A DNA stretch of 64,000 bases from CAVOAK01 sp963664465 (GTDB taxonomy: Bacteria > Pseudomonadota > Alphaproteobacteria > UBA8366 > CAVOAK01), in contig CAXXSU010000016.1 in assembly GCA_963664465.2 (NCBI GenBank), forward strand, positions 106,069 to 170,068, given 5' to 3'. This document shows positions 28,896 to 37,528 of this stretch, one piece after another; the stretch's first letter is position 1; every line of letters begins with the position of its first letter. Under the pieces are notes generated by a model that was given only the letters and a program-made list of their open reading frames with translations, searched no databases and was not told where the DNA came from. The position numbers were made by a program, and so were the translations under genes.

Positions 28896-29164
28896 CGTCC
28901 TTCGTCTCGGAGCGCTTCGAGTACGTAGACGCGAATAGCACTCGATAAGTTGCCATGGCGACGTTGATCAATCTCTGAGATCAGGCGATTGAGCGGCGTA
29001 TTTCGGCGCGCGGCTAAGCCCCTAAACTCCTGCCAAAACACTTCCTCAAGCGACACGCTTGTCGCGTGGCCGGCGACGAGCACGGAGTGTTTCCTCACCG
29101 CTGCCGGGTTGCTGGCGCTAGAGGCATTGGCGTGTGTTGCTTTCGCCATCGTCGGGGATTTCAT
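28892..29164 (-). CDS. Ribbon-helix-helix domain protein (RHH_4)
   Basis: A 90-residue protein whose region from about residue 32 (TSVSLEEVFWQEFRGLA, TPLNRLISEIDQRR, NLSSAIRVYVLEAL) fits the RHH_4 family of small DNA-binding proteins common in alphaproteobacteria. Start may be the first or the sixth codon (both Met). Its start overlaps the stop of the TfoX-like gene by ATGA, so the two are probably co-translated. The 3' end overlaps the end of the AsmA gene by 4 bp. Confidence 0.82.
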   Translation of the reverse strand: MKSPTMAKATHANASSASNPAAVRKHSVLVAGHATSVSLEEVFWQEFRGLAARRNTPLNRLISEIDQRRHGNLSSAIRVYVLEALRDEGR

Positions 29165-29508
29165 TTCTGCTTCGCGCGTCGGGCTGCAGCGATCGCGTCT
29201 CTCGCCCAGTCGGCGGCTTCGGTCGGGTCTTCAAGCACCTCCGGCGATACGGTGTAGTACGGCATCTCTATCATCCTGCCGGCAGTCTTGCCGCGCCCCG
29301 CATAGCTAAACGGTGTCTGACCCGCTTCCACAAAACGCGCTCGTGATAGCTCGTCGACCCGGAAGTAAAGCTGGTCATCGGCGATCAGTCCAAACATCAC
29401 CGTTTCGCTGTAGATACCGACCCCGCCGAACATCGCACGGGCTCTGACGTCGCCCAGCGGCGCCAGCTGATCCAGCACGAAATCACTGAATTCCTTCGAC
29501 CAGGCCAT
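29161..29508 (-). CDS. TfoX/Sxy N-terminal domain protein
   Basis: A 115-residue protein that is essentially one TfoX_N domain: VLDQLAPLGDVRARAMFGGVGIY, then YFRVDE and PFSY segments. In gammaproteobacteria the full-length TfoX regulates competence, but stand-alone N-domains like this are widespread and uncharacterised. It is coupled to the RHH gene downstream. Confidence 0.88.
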   Translation of the reverse strand: MAWSKEFSDFVLDQLAPLGDVRARAMFGGVGIYSETVMFGLIADDQLYFRVDELSRARFVEAGQTPFSYAGRGKTAGRMIEMPYYTVSPEVLEDPTEAADWARDAIAAARRAKQK

Positions 29509-29545
29509 CTAGGTGTCCACCGTGCTGAGGATCGTCATGGCGCAG

Positions 29546-30262
29546 CTACAACTGATTGACGAAGCGGGCAATTTCAGTAATCGCTGACTGCCAGTTCGCT
29601 CGTTCGCTGAGACCTGACGCAACGCGCGGCCGAAAGCTGTGATCGCCGTCTTCGAGCCAATGCAGCCGAATGTTGGACGATAGGTCATAGTCCGCCACCT
29701 CTTCGGCGGTGCCAAACGGATCACGTGTTCCCTGACAGATTAGCGTTGGCGTCCGCAGGTCGGCGAGATGGGCGGTGCGATGGGCGGTGGCTGCTTTTCG
29801 TGGAGGATGGAACGGGTAGCCGAGGCAAACAAGACCCGCGACCGATAACTCGTCTGCGACAAGACCGGCGGTTCGGCCGCCGAGAGACTTTCCGCCGATA
29901 ATCGGATCCGCTGCAGCCAACCATTGGATCATCGTTCTCCAGGTTTGCAGCAACACCGGTTCCCGATCCGGTGGCCGTCTTCGCTCGCTGCGGCGGGCCT
30001 CAGTCATATATTGAAAATCGAAACGAACAACTCGAAATCCATGTGCAGACAGGCCGTCGGAAATCGCCGCCATGAACGGCGAGCGCATGTCAACGCCACC
30101 GCCGTGGGCGAGTACGATGGTCCGCGCCGTGCTTGCTGGATCGGAATCAAGAATTTCGGGCATATATTTCGGCGATCCGCGCATGTCTCTCAGACGCGAC
30201 GTGTCGCAATGATCCGACAGCGCTGGGTCCAACTCGCTCTTGTTTGAGCACGCGTCAGACAA
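29546..30262 (-). CDS. Alpha/beta hydrolase of the TEX30/KANL3-like type
   Basis: A predicted small alpha/beta-fold hydrolase. It shows the oxyanion segment VLAHGGG, the nucleophile elbow GGKSLGGR, an acid in GTRDPFG and the catalytic His in DGDHSF, so the Ser-Asp-His triad is intact. Substrate unknown. The longest frame gives 238 residues, but the fold would begin near MPEIL (30163); the true start is uncertain because no strong ribosome-binding site precedes either. Confidence 0.78.
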   Translation of the reverse strand: MSDACSNKSELDPALSDHCDTSRLRDMRGSPKYMPEILDSDPASTARTIVLAHGGGVDMRSPFMAAISDGLSAHGFRVVRFDFQYMTEARRSERRRPPDREPVLLQTWRTMIQWLAAADPIIGGKSLGGRTAGLVADELSVAGLVCLGYPFHPPRKAATAHRTAHLADLRTPTLICQGTRDPFGTAEEVADYDLSSNIRLHWLEDGDHSFRPRVASGLSERANWQSAITEIARFVNQL

Positions 30263-30271
30263 TGCTCGGGG

Positions 30272-31666
30272 CTATTCTCGGGGACTAACCATCGCCTCGG
30301 GTCGGACCCACTGATCGAATTCCTCCTCCGTCAGCAGTTCGAGCGATAGCGCTGCTTGCTTTAACGTCGTTCCTTCGGCATGTGCCTTCTTTGCGACTTT
30401 CGCAGCGTTGTCATATCCAATATGCGGATTAAGGGCCGTTACCAACATCAGTGAATTTTCGAGCAATTCACGAATTCGCGCGCGGTTGGCTTCGATTCCG
30501 GCCACGCAGTTGTCGGTAAAACTGGTCGCGGCGTCAGCCACCAGGCGTATCGACTGCAAAAGGTTGTAAATCATCACTGGCTTGAAGACGTTGAGCTCGA
30601 AATGACCGTTTGATCCGGACACCGTGATCGCGACATGGTTGCCCATGACTTGCGCGCAGACCATCGTCAGCGCTTCGCATTGGGTCGGATTGACCTTACC
30701 CGGCATGATCGAGGAACCGGGTTCGTTCTCCGGCAGAATTAACTCGCCCAGACCACTGCGGGGGCCCGAGCCGAGGAAGCGGATGTCGTTTGCGATCTTC
30801 ATCAGCGACGCGGCTAGAGTATTGAGGGCGCCGGAGGCTTCGATGACGGCGTCGTGAGAAGCAAGCGCCTCGAACTTGTTTTCAGCGCTGATGAAGGGGA
30901 GGCTGGTAATCTTTGCAACTTCCTCGGCAAACAGCTCGGCGAATCCATATTTTGTATTCAGGCCGGTTCCGACCGCCGTCCCACCCTGGGCCAACTGCAG
31001 TAGACGCGGCAATGAGCTCTCGACCCGCTCAACGCCATATTCGATCTGCTTGGCGTAGCCGGAGAACTCCTGACCCAGCGTCAATGGCGTTGCATCCTGT
31101 GTGTGCGTGCGGCCGATCTTGATGCAGTCCGAAAACTCGGCCGCTTTCGTTTCCAGGCACGCGCAAAGCGAACGCAGCGCCGGGAGGAGGCGATGATGAA
31201 TTTCCTCGGCGGCCGCAATGTGCATCGCCGAGGGAAACGTATCGTTGGAGGACTGACCGAGATTGACATGATCGTTCGGGTGGATCGGATCCTTTGAGCC
31301 TATGACACCGCCCAACATCTCAATTGCCCGGTTGGAGATGACTTCATTGGCGTTCATGTTGGATTGGGTACCCGAACCCGTCTGCCAGACGACGAGCGGA
31401 AAGTGATCGTAAAGTTTCGCGTCGATCACTTCCTGAGCCGCGTCGAGGATGGCGTTGCCAACCGATTCATCGAGCTCTCCGAGCGCGATATTGGCCAAAG
31501 CGGCCGCCTTTTTCTGGATACCCAGCGCACGAATCACTGGATCGGGCATCCGCTCGCCACCGATCTTGAAGTTTTGCAGACTGCGCTGGGTCTGCGCCCC
31601 CCAATAGCGCTCGGCTGGCACCTCTACGGCTCCCATGGTATCGCTTTCGCTGCGGGTCTTGGACAT
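30272..31666 (-). CDS. fumC: Class II fumarate hydratase FumC
   Basis: Reversible hydration of fumarate to malate in the TCA cycle, as a soluble iron-independent tetramer. The 464 residues contain GSGTQSNMNANEV, the HPNDHVN stretch, GRTHTQDATPLTLGQE and the superfamily signature GSSIMPGKVNPTQCE. Length fits FumC. It stands alone on the minus strand, 9 bp downstream of nothing obviously linked, and divergently to the cytochrome gene. Confidence 0.95.
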   Translation of the reverse strand: MSKTRSESDTMGAVEVPAERYWGAQTQRSLQNFKIGGERMPDPVIRALGIQKKAAALANIALGELDESVGNAILDAAQEVIDAKLYDHFPLVVWQTGSGTQSNMNANEVISNRAIEMLGGVIGSKDPIHPNDHVNLGQSSNDTFPSAMHIAAAEEIHHRLLPALRSLCACLETKAAEFSDCIKIGRTHTQDATPLTLGQEFSGYAKQIEYGVERVESSLPRLLQLAQGGTAVGTGLNTKYGFAELFAEEVAKITSLPFISAENKFEALASHDAVIEASGALNTLAASLMKIANDIRFLGSGPRSGLGELILPENEPGSSIMPGKVNPTQCEALTMVCAQVMGNHVAITVSGSNGHFELNVFKPVMIYNLLQSIRLVADAATSFTDNCVAGIEANRARIRELLENSLMLVTALNPHIGYDNAAKVAKKAHAEGTTLKQAALSLELLTEEEFDQWVRPEAMVSPRE

Positions 31667-31874
31667 TTCGGCCTCTCAAGGTGTGGTAGGGCGTGAATAT
31701 CTACTGTTTCATTATTAGTGCGTCTCTTCCCCTTCGCCAAGCGAGACCGCAGCGCTCGCTCACAGCTGCGTGGCGATGGCGTGAGTCTCGACGACAATCC
31801 TTCTTGCCACTGGCAAGCCGCTCTGTGGTGAAGCTGGATACGCCGTCGGCAGAAGTCTGCGGTGCGGGCGGCTG

Positions 31875-32438
31875 ATGAAGCACTTGTTTATCTTGGCTGC
31901 AATCGGAATCGCCGCCGCATTCGGCTGGCGCCATCTTAACAATCTCGCAGTGCAAACCGAACAATCTCGGTTGAATCGTAGCTTTGCGGCCATTACCGAG
32001 CAGCAGCAGCCAAAAATTCCCTCGTTGATTGATCCATCAATTCCCGGAAAGGTCGTTCTGCGGCGCCAACAGGTCATGAAGGGCTTCTCGGCGCGACTAA
32101 AATCGATCAACAAACTCATCAAAGAAGGCGATACAACACGCGGAGAGATTGCTGCCGTCGCCGCAGAGATCGCAGCCGACGCGCGGGATCTGCTGACGCT
32201 GTTCCCGCAGAGCACCAGCTACAACGACGTCAAGGATCCAAAGACGCGTGCGCGTCCGGAAGTATGGATCGAATATTACAAGTTTCAGGCCTCCGCCGAG
32301 CAACTTCTCGCCGAGGTCGAACGTCTGGAGCAAGAGGCGACAGGGTCAGCCGATATGCGGGCGCTCTCGAGACAATTGGTGTCGGTTGGGCGAAACGGCT
32401 GCAATAACTGCCATTTGAACTTTCGCCGTCCCGACTAG
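31875..32438 (+). CDS. Cytochrome c' family protein
   Basis: A 187-residue exported haem protein. An N-terminal hydrophobic segment (about 3-17) is followed by a helical region and a C-terminal haem-attachment motif CNNCH (176-180) preceded by VGRNG, as in class II (cytochrome c') proteins where the motif is near the C-terminus. Such proteins bind NO or act in periplasmic redox stress; exact role unknown here. Followed by a 25-bp tandem repeat and then the IS1380 copy. Confidence 0.82.
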   Translation: MKHLFILAAIGIAAAFGWRHLNNLAVQTEQSRLNRSFAAITEQQQPKIPSLIDPSIPGKVVLRRQQVMKGFSARLKSINKLIKEGDTTRGEIAAVAAEIAADARDLLTLFPQSTSYNDVKDPKTRARPEVWIEYYKFQASAEQLLAEVERLEQEATGSADMRALSRQLVSVGRNGCNNCHLNFRRPD

Positions 32439-32449
32439 TACTTTGCAAT

Positions 32450-32524
32450 TTCCGTGGCGTGGCGGTGCGCTGACTTCCGTGGCGTGGCGGTGCGCTGACT
32501 TCCGTGGCGTGGCGGTGCGTTGAC
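32450..32524. repeat. 25-bp tandem repeat, three copies
   Basis: The unit beginning TTCCGTGGCGTGGCGGTGCG repeats at 32450, 32475 and 32500 with a 25-bp period; the third copy differs by one base (GTTGAC instead of GCTGAC). It starts 11 bp after the cytochrome stop and ends 48 bp before the IS element. There are no spacers, so it is not a CRISPR array. Confidence 0.9.
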
Positions 32525-32572
32525 TCGATTGCATGCGCGGCAGCCTCTAAACTTGGATGGGAGCTAGCCTAG

Positions 32573-34170
32573 CCCGGATTATTCACGGCACGGCGTGAAA
32601 GAGGTGGTGAGCGTGGATTAAACTGTTGAGATTCCGTATGATTCTGGTGTCTGGCCAAGACCATACGGCAACAGGGAAACCCGGCTCACCATGGATGAGA
32701 TTACCGCCTATCTCCCCGGACTGTCACCCGTCGAGAACAAGGAACTGTGCGTCCGGTTCGCCGGCGGCCGGCTGTCGTCGGACGGCGGCGTGCTGGTGCT
32801 GCGCGAGATCGAGAAGCGTCTCGGCCTTGCCGCGCGCCTAGCCGGTTGCCTGTCCGATGCGCGCGATCCAGCGAGCACCACCCACTCATACGCCGACATG
32901 ATCGGGGCGCGCATGTTCGCCATCGCCTGCGGATACGAGGATTGCGACGACCTCGACGTGCTGCGCTTCGATCCGGCGTTCAAGCTGGCCTGTGGTCGCC
33001 TGCCCGAGAGCGGTCGCGATCTGATGTCGCAGCCGACCTTGTCCAGGCTCGAGAACGCCCCATCATGGCGCGAACTGGCGCGCATGGGGCTGACGATGAT
33101 CGATCTGTTTTGCGACAGCTTCGAGCGCGTGCCCCAACGCATCGTGCTCGACATTGACGATACCCCTGATGCCGTCCACGGCGGCCAGCAACTGGCACTG
33201 TTCAACGCCCATTACGACGAGTACTGCTTTCAGCCCATCCACATCTTCGACGCGGCGACCGCCAAGCCGGTGCTGTCGCTGCTGCGTCCGGGCAAGCGGC
33301 CATCTGGTGACGAGGCGGCGCGGGTCTTGCGCCACGTCATCGGCCGCATCCGGCGCCATTGGCCCCGGGTCGAGATCGCGGTGCGTGGCGACGGCCATTA
33401 CGGCACGCCCGAGGTCATGGACCTGCTGGAGGATCAGGGCCACGGCTACATTCTCGGGCTTCCCGGCAACGCCCGGCTGAGCGAGATCGGCCAGCCGTGG
33501 TGCGAGGACGCGGCGCTGCGCCGGGTGCAATCAGGCAAGGACAAGGTGCGCCGTTTCTTCCAGACCGGCTACCAGGCCAAAAGCTGGTCACGCGAGCGCA
33601 AGGTCGTTGCCCGCGTCGAGGCCACCGCAAGGGGGACGGATGTCCGCTTCGTCGTCACCAACCTGCCGGGCCGCGCCAAATTGCTCTACGAGAGGGTCTA
33701 TTGCGCCCGTGGCCGGATGGAAAACATGATCAAGGAGCACAAGCTCTACACCAAATCCGACCGCACCTCGTGTCACCGATGGGAAGCCAACCAGTTCCGG
33801 CTGTTCCTGCACACCGCCGCCTATTGGCTGCTGCATCAGTTGCGCCGGACCGCGCCCCGCCGCTCGCCGTGGCGCACCGCGACGTTCGAGACGCTACGAC
33901 GGGCATTCCTCAAGATCGCCGTGCGCATCGAGGAGCTCAACACTCGCATCAAGATCGCCCTGCCCTCGGCCTACCCATATCGCAACGCCCTGATCGCGAT
34001 GGCCGCCTCCATCGCCGCACAAGGCCCCTGATCCTAGCGGCGCGTGCCGCCGGATGAACCTCGAACGTCAATCTCCAACCCGTAACGAAAACCCGCCCCG
34101 AAAGCCGCCGTCAACCCGGCCGATACCGCTCGCCTCGCTCAAATCGGCCGCCAAGCGTGAATAATGCGGG
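32573..34170 (+). mobile_element. IS1380-family insertion sequence, copy 2
   Basis: The same 1598-bp element as copy 1, in the opposite orientation, with ends CCCGGATTATTCACG (left) and CGTGAATAATGCGGG (right). Its 4-bp target duplication is CTAG (32569-32572 and 34171-34174), different from the CTAA of copy 1, so the two are independent insertions. The transposase reads toward the RidA gene. Confidence 0.92.
32691..34031 (+). CDS. IS1380-family transposase (copy 2)
   Basis: A 446-residue DDE transposase identical in protein sequence to copy 1, with the same catalytic Asp-Asp-Glu motifs. Intact. Confidence 0.93.
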   Translation: MDEITAYLPGLSPVENKELCVRFAGGRLSSDGGVLVLREIEKRLGLAARLAGCLSDARDPASTTHSYADMIGARMFAIACGYEDCDDLDVLRFDPAFKLACGRLPESGRDLMSQPTLSRLENAPSWRELARMGLTMIDLFCDSFERVPQRIVLDIDDTPDAVHGGQQLALFNAHYDEYCFQPIHIFDAATAKPVLSLLRPGKRPSGDEAARVLRHVIGRIRRHWPRVEIAVRGDGHYGTPEVMDLLEDQGHGYILGLPGNARLSEIGQPWCEDAALRRVQSGKDKVRRFFQTGYQAKSWSRERKVVARVEATARGTDVRFVVTNLPGRAKLLYERVYCARGRMENMIKEHKLYTKSDRTSCHRWEANQFRLFLHTAAYWLLHQLRRTAPRRSPWRTATFETLRRAFLKIAVRIEELNTRIKIALPSAYPYRNALIAMAASIAAQGP

Positions 34171-34212
34171 CTAGGTGCAAAACCCGAATATTTTCAAGGA
34201 AGGAACATCTTC

Positions 34213-34563
34213 GTGACAATTATTAGGCAGGAAATTGGACCCTTGATGAGTCAAGTCGTGATCCACGGCAACGTTGCATATCTCGCAGGTACGGTTGCGG
34301 ACGATGCAAGTGTTGACATGAAGGCGCAGACCACGCAAACGCTGGCAAGCATCGACAAATGGCTTGCGAGTGCCGGTACTGACAAGTCGAAGCTGCTTAC
34401 CGCCCAGATATGGATCAGCGACATGCGTGAGTTTGCCGCTATGAACGAAGTGTGGCGCGAATGGGTGGATCCAGACAATCCGCCGGCGCGGGCAACCTGC
34501 GAGGCAAAACTTGCGCGGCCGGACTGGAAGGTAGAAATAATCGTCTCCGCAGCAATCGACTGA
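34213..34563 (+). CDS. RidA family protein
   Basis: RidA-type proteins hydrolyse reactive enamine/imine intermediates of amino-acid metabolism. The 116 residues match a RidA subgroup with MSQVVIHGNVAYLAG and the conserved Arg/Glu end (PPARATCEAKLARPDWKVEI). I choose the GTG at 34213, preceded by AAGGAAGGA with 8-nt spacing. The IS1380 element ends only 39 bp upstream and an IS1595 element begins 36 bp downstream, so its native promoter is probably gone and expression may come from the IS. Confidence 0.88.
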   Translation: MTIIRQEIGPLMSQVVIHGNVAYLAGTVADDASVDMKAQTTQTLASIDKWLASAGTDKSKLLTAQIWISDMREFAAMNEVWREWVDPDNPPARATCEAKLARPDWKVEIIVSAAID

Positions 34564-34599
34564 ACCATGGCCCCGGCCAGGCAGTGAACTTTCTATGAA

Positions 34600-35638
34600 A
34601 TAGGGTATCCTATTCGCTCTCGTAGTGGCAAGATGTTGTGATGGCCGAGAATACTGCCCATCCCGTTGGCGGGATCGATTACCCTCGCACGCTTATGGAA
34701 TTTGACGACTGGTTCGCTTCTGAGGCCGCCTGTGCGGATTTTCTTCGGCGTGTCCGTTGGCCTGCCGGGTTTCGGTGTCCGGCCTGCGGGGGAACCGAGG
34801 CGTGGGTGACGGCCAGGGGCCAACAGCGATGTGCGGGATGCCAACGTCAGACGTCGCCGACCGCGGGGACGATCTTCGAGGGTACGCGGAAACCGTTGCG
34901 GCTTTGGTTCCAGGCGATGTGGTATGTGACGAATCAGAAGCACGGCGTCAGTGCGCTTGGGGTTCAACGAATACTCGGCCTGGGCGGTTATCAAACGGCT
35001 TGGACATGGCTCCATAAGCTGCGCCGGGCCATGGTTCGACCGGGCAGAGAGCTTCTGAATGGCGAGGTCGAGGTCGACGAAACCTATGTGGGCGGCCGGG
35101 AGGTTGGCGTTACGGGGCGGAAAACAAACAAGAAATCGATTGTCGCGATTGCCGCCGAAATCCGGGGTCGGGGCACCGGTCGTATCCGCATGGCGCGTGT
35201 CGAGGACGCATCCGCCGAGAGCCTCATTCCTTTCGTCCAAACGGCTGTGTGCCCGGGAGCAACGATTCGAACCGATGGCTGGCGAGCCTACAACGGTCTC
35301 ACGGGAGTCGGCTTCGAACACCAGCCGAAAAATATTTCCGCCAGCGGCGACCCAGCCCACATTGTCATGCCCCAAGTTCATCGGGTAGCCGGCCTCCTTG
35401 ATCGGTGGTGGCTGGGTATTCACCATGGGGCTATTAGCGCCTCCCAGCTTGATTACTATCTGGACGAGTTCACGTTCCGCTTCAATCGCCGCCGATCCAA
35501 AGCTCGCGGCCTCCTGTTCTATCGACTCCTCCAGCAAGCAGTGCAACTGGAGCCCGTGCCATACAAGAAGCTCGTCGGGGGCAGACCCAGCCCTGCCCCC
35601 CAGATCTAGGCACTACGAGAGCGAATAGGATACCCTAT
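34600..35638 (+). mobile_element. IS1595-family insertion sequence
   Basis: A 1039-bp element with perfect 28-bp terminal inverted repeats (34600-34627 and 35611-35638; outer end ATAGGGTATCCTATTCGC). It is flanked by an 8-bp target duplication TCTATGAA (34592-34599 and 35639-35646), the duplication length expected for IS1595. It inserted in the spacer after the RidA gene and interrupts no visible gene. Confidence 0.92.
34641..35609 (+). CDS. IS1595-family transposase (ISXO2-like)
   Basis: A 322-residue transposase. It has an N-terminal zinc-ribbon (CPACGG and CAGCQRQ, about 47-75) and a DDE-type catalytic core of the ISXO2 type: VDETYVGG, RTDGWRAY and the FTFRFNRRRS segment. Intact, so potentially active. 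Start is ATG at 34641 (a GTG lies one codon upstream). Confidence 0.9.
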   Translation: MAENTAHPVGGIDYPRTLMEFDDWFASEAACADFLRRVRWPAGFRCPACGGTEAWVTARGQQRCAGCQRQTSPTAGTIFEGTRKPLRLWFQAMWYVTNQKHGVSALGVQRILGLGGYQTAWTWLHKLRRAMVRPGRELLNGEVEVDETYVGGREVGVTGRKTNKKSIVAIAAEIRGRGTGRIRMARVEDASAESLIPFVQTAVCPGATIRTDGWRAYNGLTGVGFEHQPKNISASGDPAHIVMPQVHRVAGLLDRWWLGIHHGAISASQLDYYLDEFTFRFNRRRSKARGLLFYRLLQQAVQLEPVPYKKLVGGRPSPAPQI

Positions 35639-35792
35639 TCTATGAATTCTGACGTCTTTATACTGCCCAGTTGAACTGACGCGGCGCAGCGTCTGAAGCG
35701 ACACCAGTGTTACGCTGGCGTGTCTTTCGTTTTTGCGCCATAACACTTACAATCTCGATAAGGGTTGAAAGTCGGCAGACTGGAGAAGGGAC

Positions 35793-36350
35793 ATGCGGAA
35801 TATCCTTTTCGTAATCTTCGTGTTGGCCATTGCTGGCGGCGCAGGCTGGGTCTTCTTGAAGAAGGATCACGCGACGTCCGGCGAGCAGACCGAAACCGAG
35901 GGTGCCGGCGCATTGGCAAGAGCGGTCGAGAAGAGCGATCGTCCGATGCTCGAATTTAATCATCTTCTGGTCACCGTGGCGGCGGAAAAACTGGGCGAAA
36001 AGTCAGGTGAAATTTACGGTCAATCAGGAAGCAACGTCGCCGGCACTTCGCAGAACGCGGGGTTGGGATTTTCGCGGCAGATGCTGCTCTTCTCGGTTGG
36101 CGTCGAGATGAAGGATGATGAAGCGTTGGCGCTCGCAACCGGCGATCGAGATCGTCTCAAGGCGATGGTTAAGGAAGAGATCTCGAATTACTACGCCGAG
36201 AAGGCCCAAAAGGGCCTTACCAACAAGGGCATTGGCGTCAAAGAAGACAACGTAAATATTGCCGCCGCCATTAAGATGGTTACTGAAGGCATCGTCGGCA
36301 CAGGCAGCGTGGTGAATATCATCATAAATAATGCGATGGACCGCGAATAA
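35793..36350 (+). CDS. Hypothetical membrane-anchored or secreted protein
   Basis: A 185-residue protein not recognised. It has an N-terminal hydrophobic segment (about 4-22) and a mixed alpha/beta soluble part with no cysteines and no motif I can name. The start has AAGGG in front. It lies alone between the IS1595 element and a solute-binding protein gene. Confidence 0.65.
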   Translation: MRNILFVIFVLAIAGGAGWVFLKKDHATSGEQTETEGAGALARAVEKSDRPMLEFNHLLVTVAAEKLGEKSGEIYGQSGSNVAGTSQNAGLGFSRQMLLFSVGVEMKDDEALALATGDRDRLKAMVKEEISNYYAEKAQKGLTNKGIGVKEDNVNIAAAIKMVTEGIVGTGSVVNIIINNAMDRE

Positions 36351-36489
36351 ATCTGACCCGCATAAATCTGTCGGGTACGGTCTGTCCGAGGGCGGCTTCC
36401 AGCCTGTGAATTTGTGTCTTTAGCACGCTTGCGGGCCGGGATGGTTGTGGCTAAGGTGTCGCCGGATGGGCGCAGCCCCACTTGAATTT

Positions 36490-36535
36490 GTACCTGTTGC
36501 TGTACCTTGCCCATCAAATATTTTACCAGGTACAG
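36490..36535. promoter_or_regulatory. TGTACCT repeats upstream of the solute-binding protein gene
   Basis: TGTACCT occurs at 36490 and 36501, and the inverted form AGGTACA at 36528, giving an inverted repeat CTGTACCT / AGGTACAG (36500-36507 and 36528-36535). The sites overlap a weak promoter-like pair TTGCTG / TATTTT with 16-nt spacing. A regulator-binding role is inferred only. Confidence 0.35.
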
Positions 36536-36561
36536 ACTGAGCTTACAGGGAGTAGTGAAGT

Positions 36562-37416
36562 ATGAAATATGGCTTACCAGTAGTTGGACTTGCCATTGGC
36601 GCGATGCTGTTGGCAACTCCGCAGGGTACTGCCAAGGCCGACGTCCAGCAGGACCTGGCCAAAGGCAGCATCATTGAGGGGATCAAGAAAAGTGGCCGTT
36701 TCCGCGTTGGCGTAGGCTCGTTCCAGCCTTGGGTCATGCGTGGCAAGAATGGCGACATGATCGGCTTTGAAGTCGATGTCGCAACGAAGGTCGCTGAAGA
36801 TATGGAAGCGAAGGCCGAGTTCTTCCCGACAGCATGGGACGGTATTATTCCTGCGCTGCTCGCGAGAAAGTTCGATGTGATCATCTCCGGTATGTCGATC
36901 ACGCCGAAGCGCGCACTTCAGGTCAACTTCTCGATCCCGTATGCCCACACGGGATCACAGCTTGTTTGTAACAAGAAGCTGGCTGCCGGCATGGTCAAAC
37001 CTGCTGACTTTAACAAGCCACACATCAAGATCGGCGGACGCCGCGGCGCATCCGGTTCGATCGTACGTGAGACCTATTGGCCGAAGGCACAGCATGTTCT
37101 CTACGACGATAACGTGCACGCCTATCTCGACACCGTGAACGGCAACTTGCACTGTGCAGGCGCCGCTCCGCCAAAGGGCCAGTTCGAGGTTCTTAAGAAC
37201 CCCGAGATGCTGTTCCTGCCGTTCGAGAATCTGTTGGGCAAGACAGACGAAGCTTTTGTGATGCGCAAGGGCGACCCCGATGCGATCACATTTTTCAACG
37301 CTTGGATCCAGTACAACACGACGCAGGGTTTCATCCCGACGCGTTGGAAATATTGGTTCACGACGTTTGATTGGCTCGATCAAGTCGAGACCAGCAAGTA
37401 TCAGCTGAAGAAGTAA
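36562..37416 (+). CDS. Amino-acid-type ABC transporter solute-binding protein (SBP_bac_3)
   Basis: A 284-residue periplasmic binding protein. A signal peptide (about 1-26, cleavage near AKA-DVQQ) precedes the SBP_bac_3 fold: GRFRVGVGSFQPWVM, GFEVDVATKVAEDM, DVIISGMSITPKRALQVNFS. Ligand is likely an amino acid or small peptide, but cannot be named. No permease or ATPase genes accompany it. Closely related in sequence to the binding protein at 47199-48047 (shared PTAWDGIIPALL and TPKRALQVNFS). A strong terminator follows. Confidence 0.9.
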   Translation: MKYGLPVVGLAIGAMLLATPQGTAKADVQQDLAKGSIIEGIKKSGRFRVGVGSFQPWVMRGKNGDMIGFEVDVATKVAEDMEAKAEFFPTAWDGIIPALLARKFDVIISGMSITPKRALQVNFSIPYAHTGSQLVCNKKLAAGMVKPADFNKPHIKIGGRRGASGSIVRETYWPKAQHVLYDDNVHAYLDTVNGNLHCAGAAPPKGQFEVLKNPEMLFLPFENLLGKTDEAFVMRKGDPDAITFFNAWIQYNTTQGFIPTRWKYWFTTFDWLDQVETSKYQLKK

Positions 37417-37437
37417 AGCAAGTCGTTCAAAAGTTGA

Positions 37438-37472
37438 GGACCGGCCGAGAAATCGGCCGGTCCTTTTCTTTT
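37438..37472 (+). terminator. Rho-independent terminator
   Basis: A perfect 11-bp GC-rich stem (37438-37448 with 37453-37463) closed by a GAAA loop and followed by TTTTCTTTT. It ends the solute-binding protein transcript. Confidence 0.9.
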
Positions 37473-37528
37473 GTCTAAACGTCGGTTGGTTTGGACGCTA
37501 TTTTTTGCTTACCGCCCGGCGAGTCGAA

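Noticed and set aside
32450..32524. CRISPR array
   Set aside because: The three 25-bp units are directly adjacent without spacers, and no cas gene is present.
18527..34170. Composite transposon formed by the two IS1380 copies
   Set aside because: Each copy has its own different target duplication, and the segment between holds housekeeping-type genes such as fumC and an AsmA gene; there is no shared outer duplication.
34593..35546. 317-codon minus-strand frame opposite the IS1595 transposase
   Set aside because: Shadow of the transposase; the plus-strand frame has zinc-ribbon and DDE motifs and fits the element ends.
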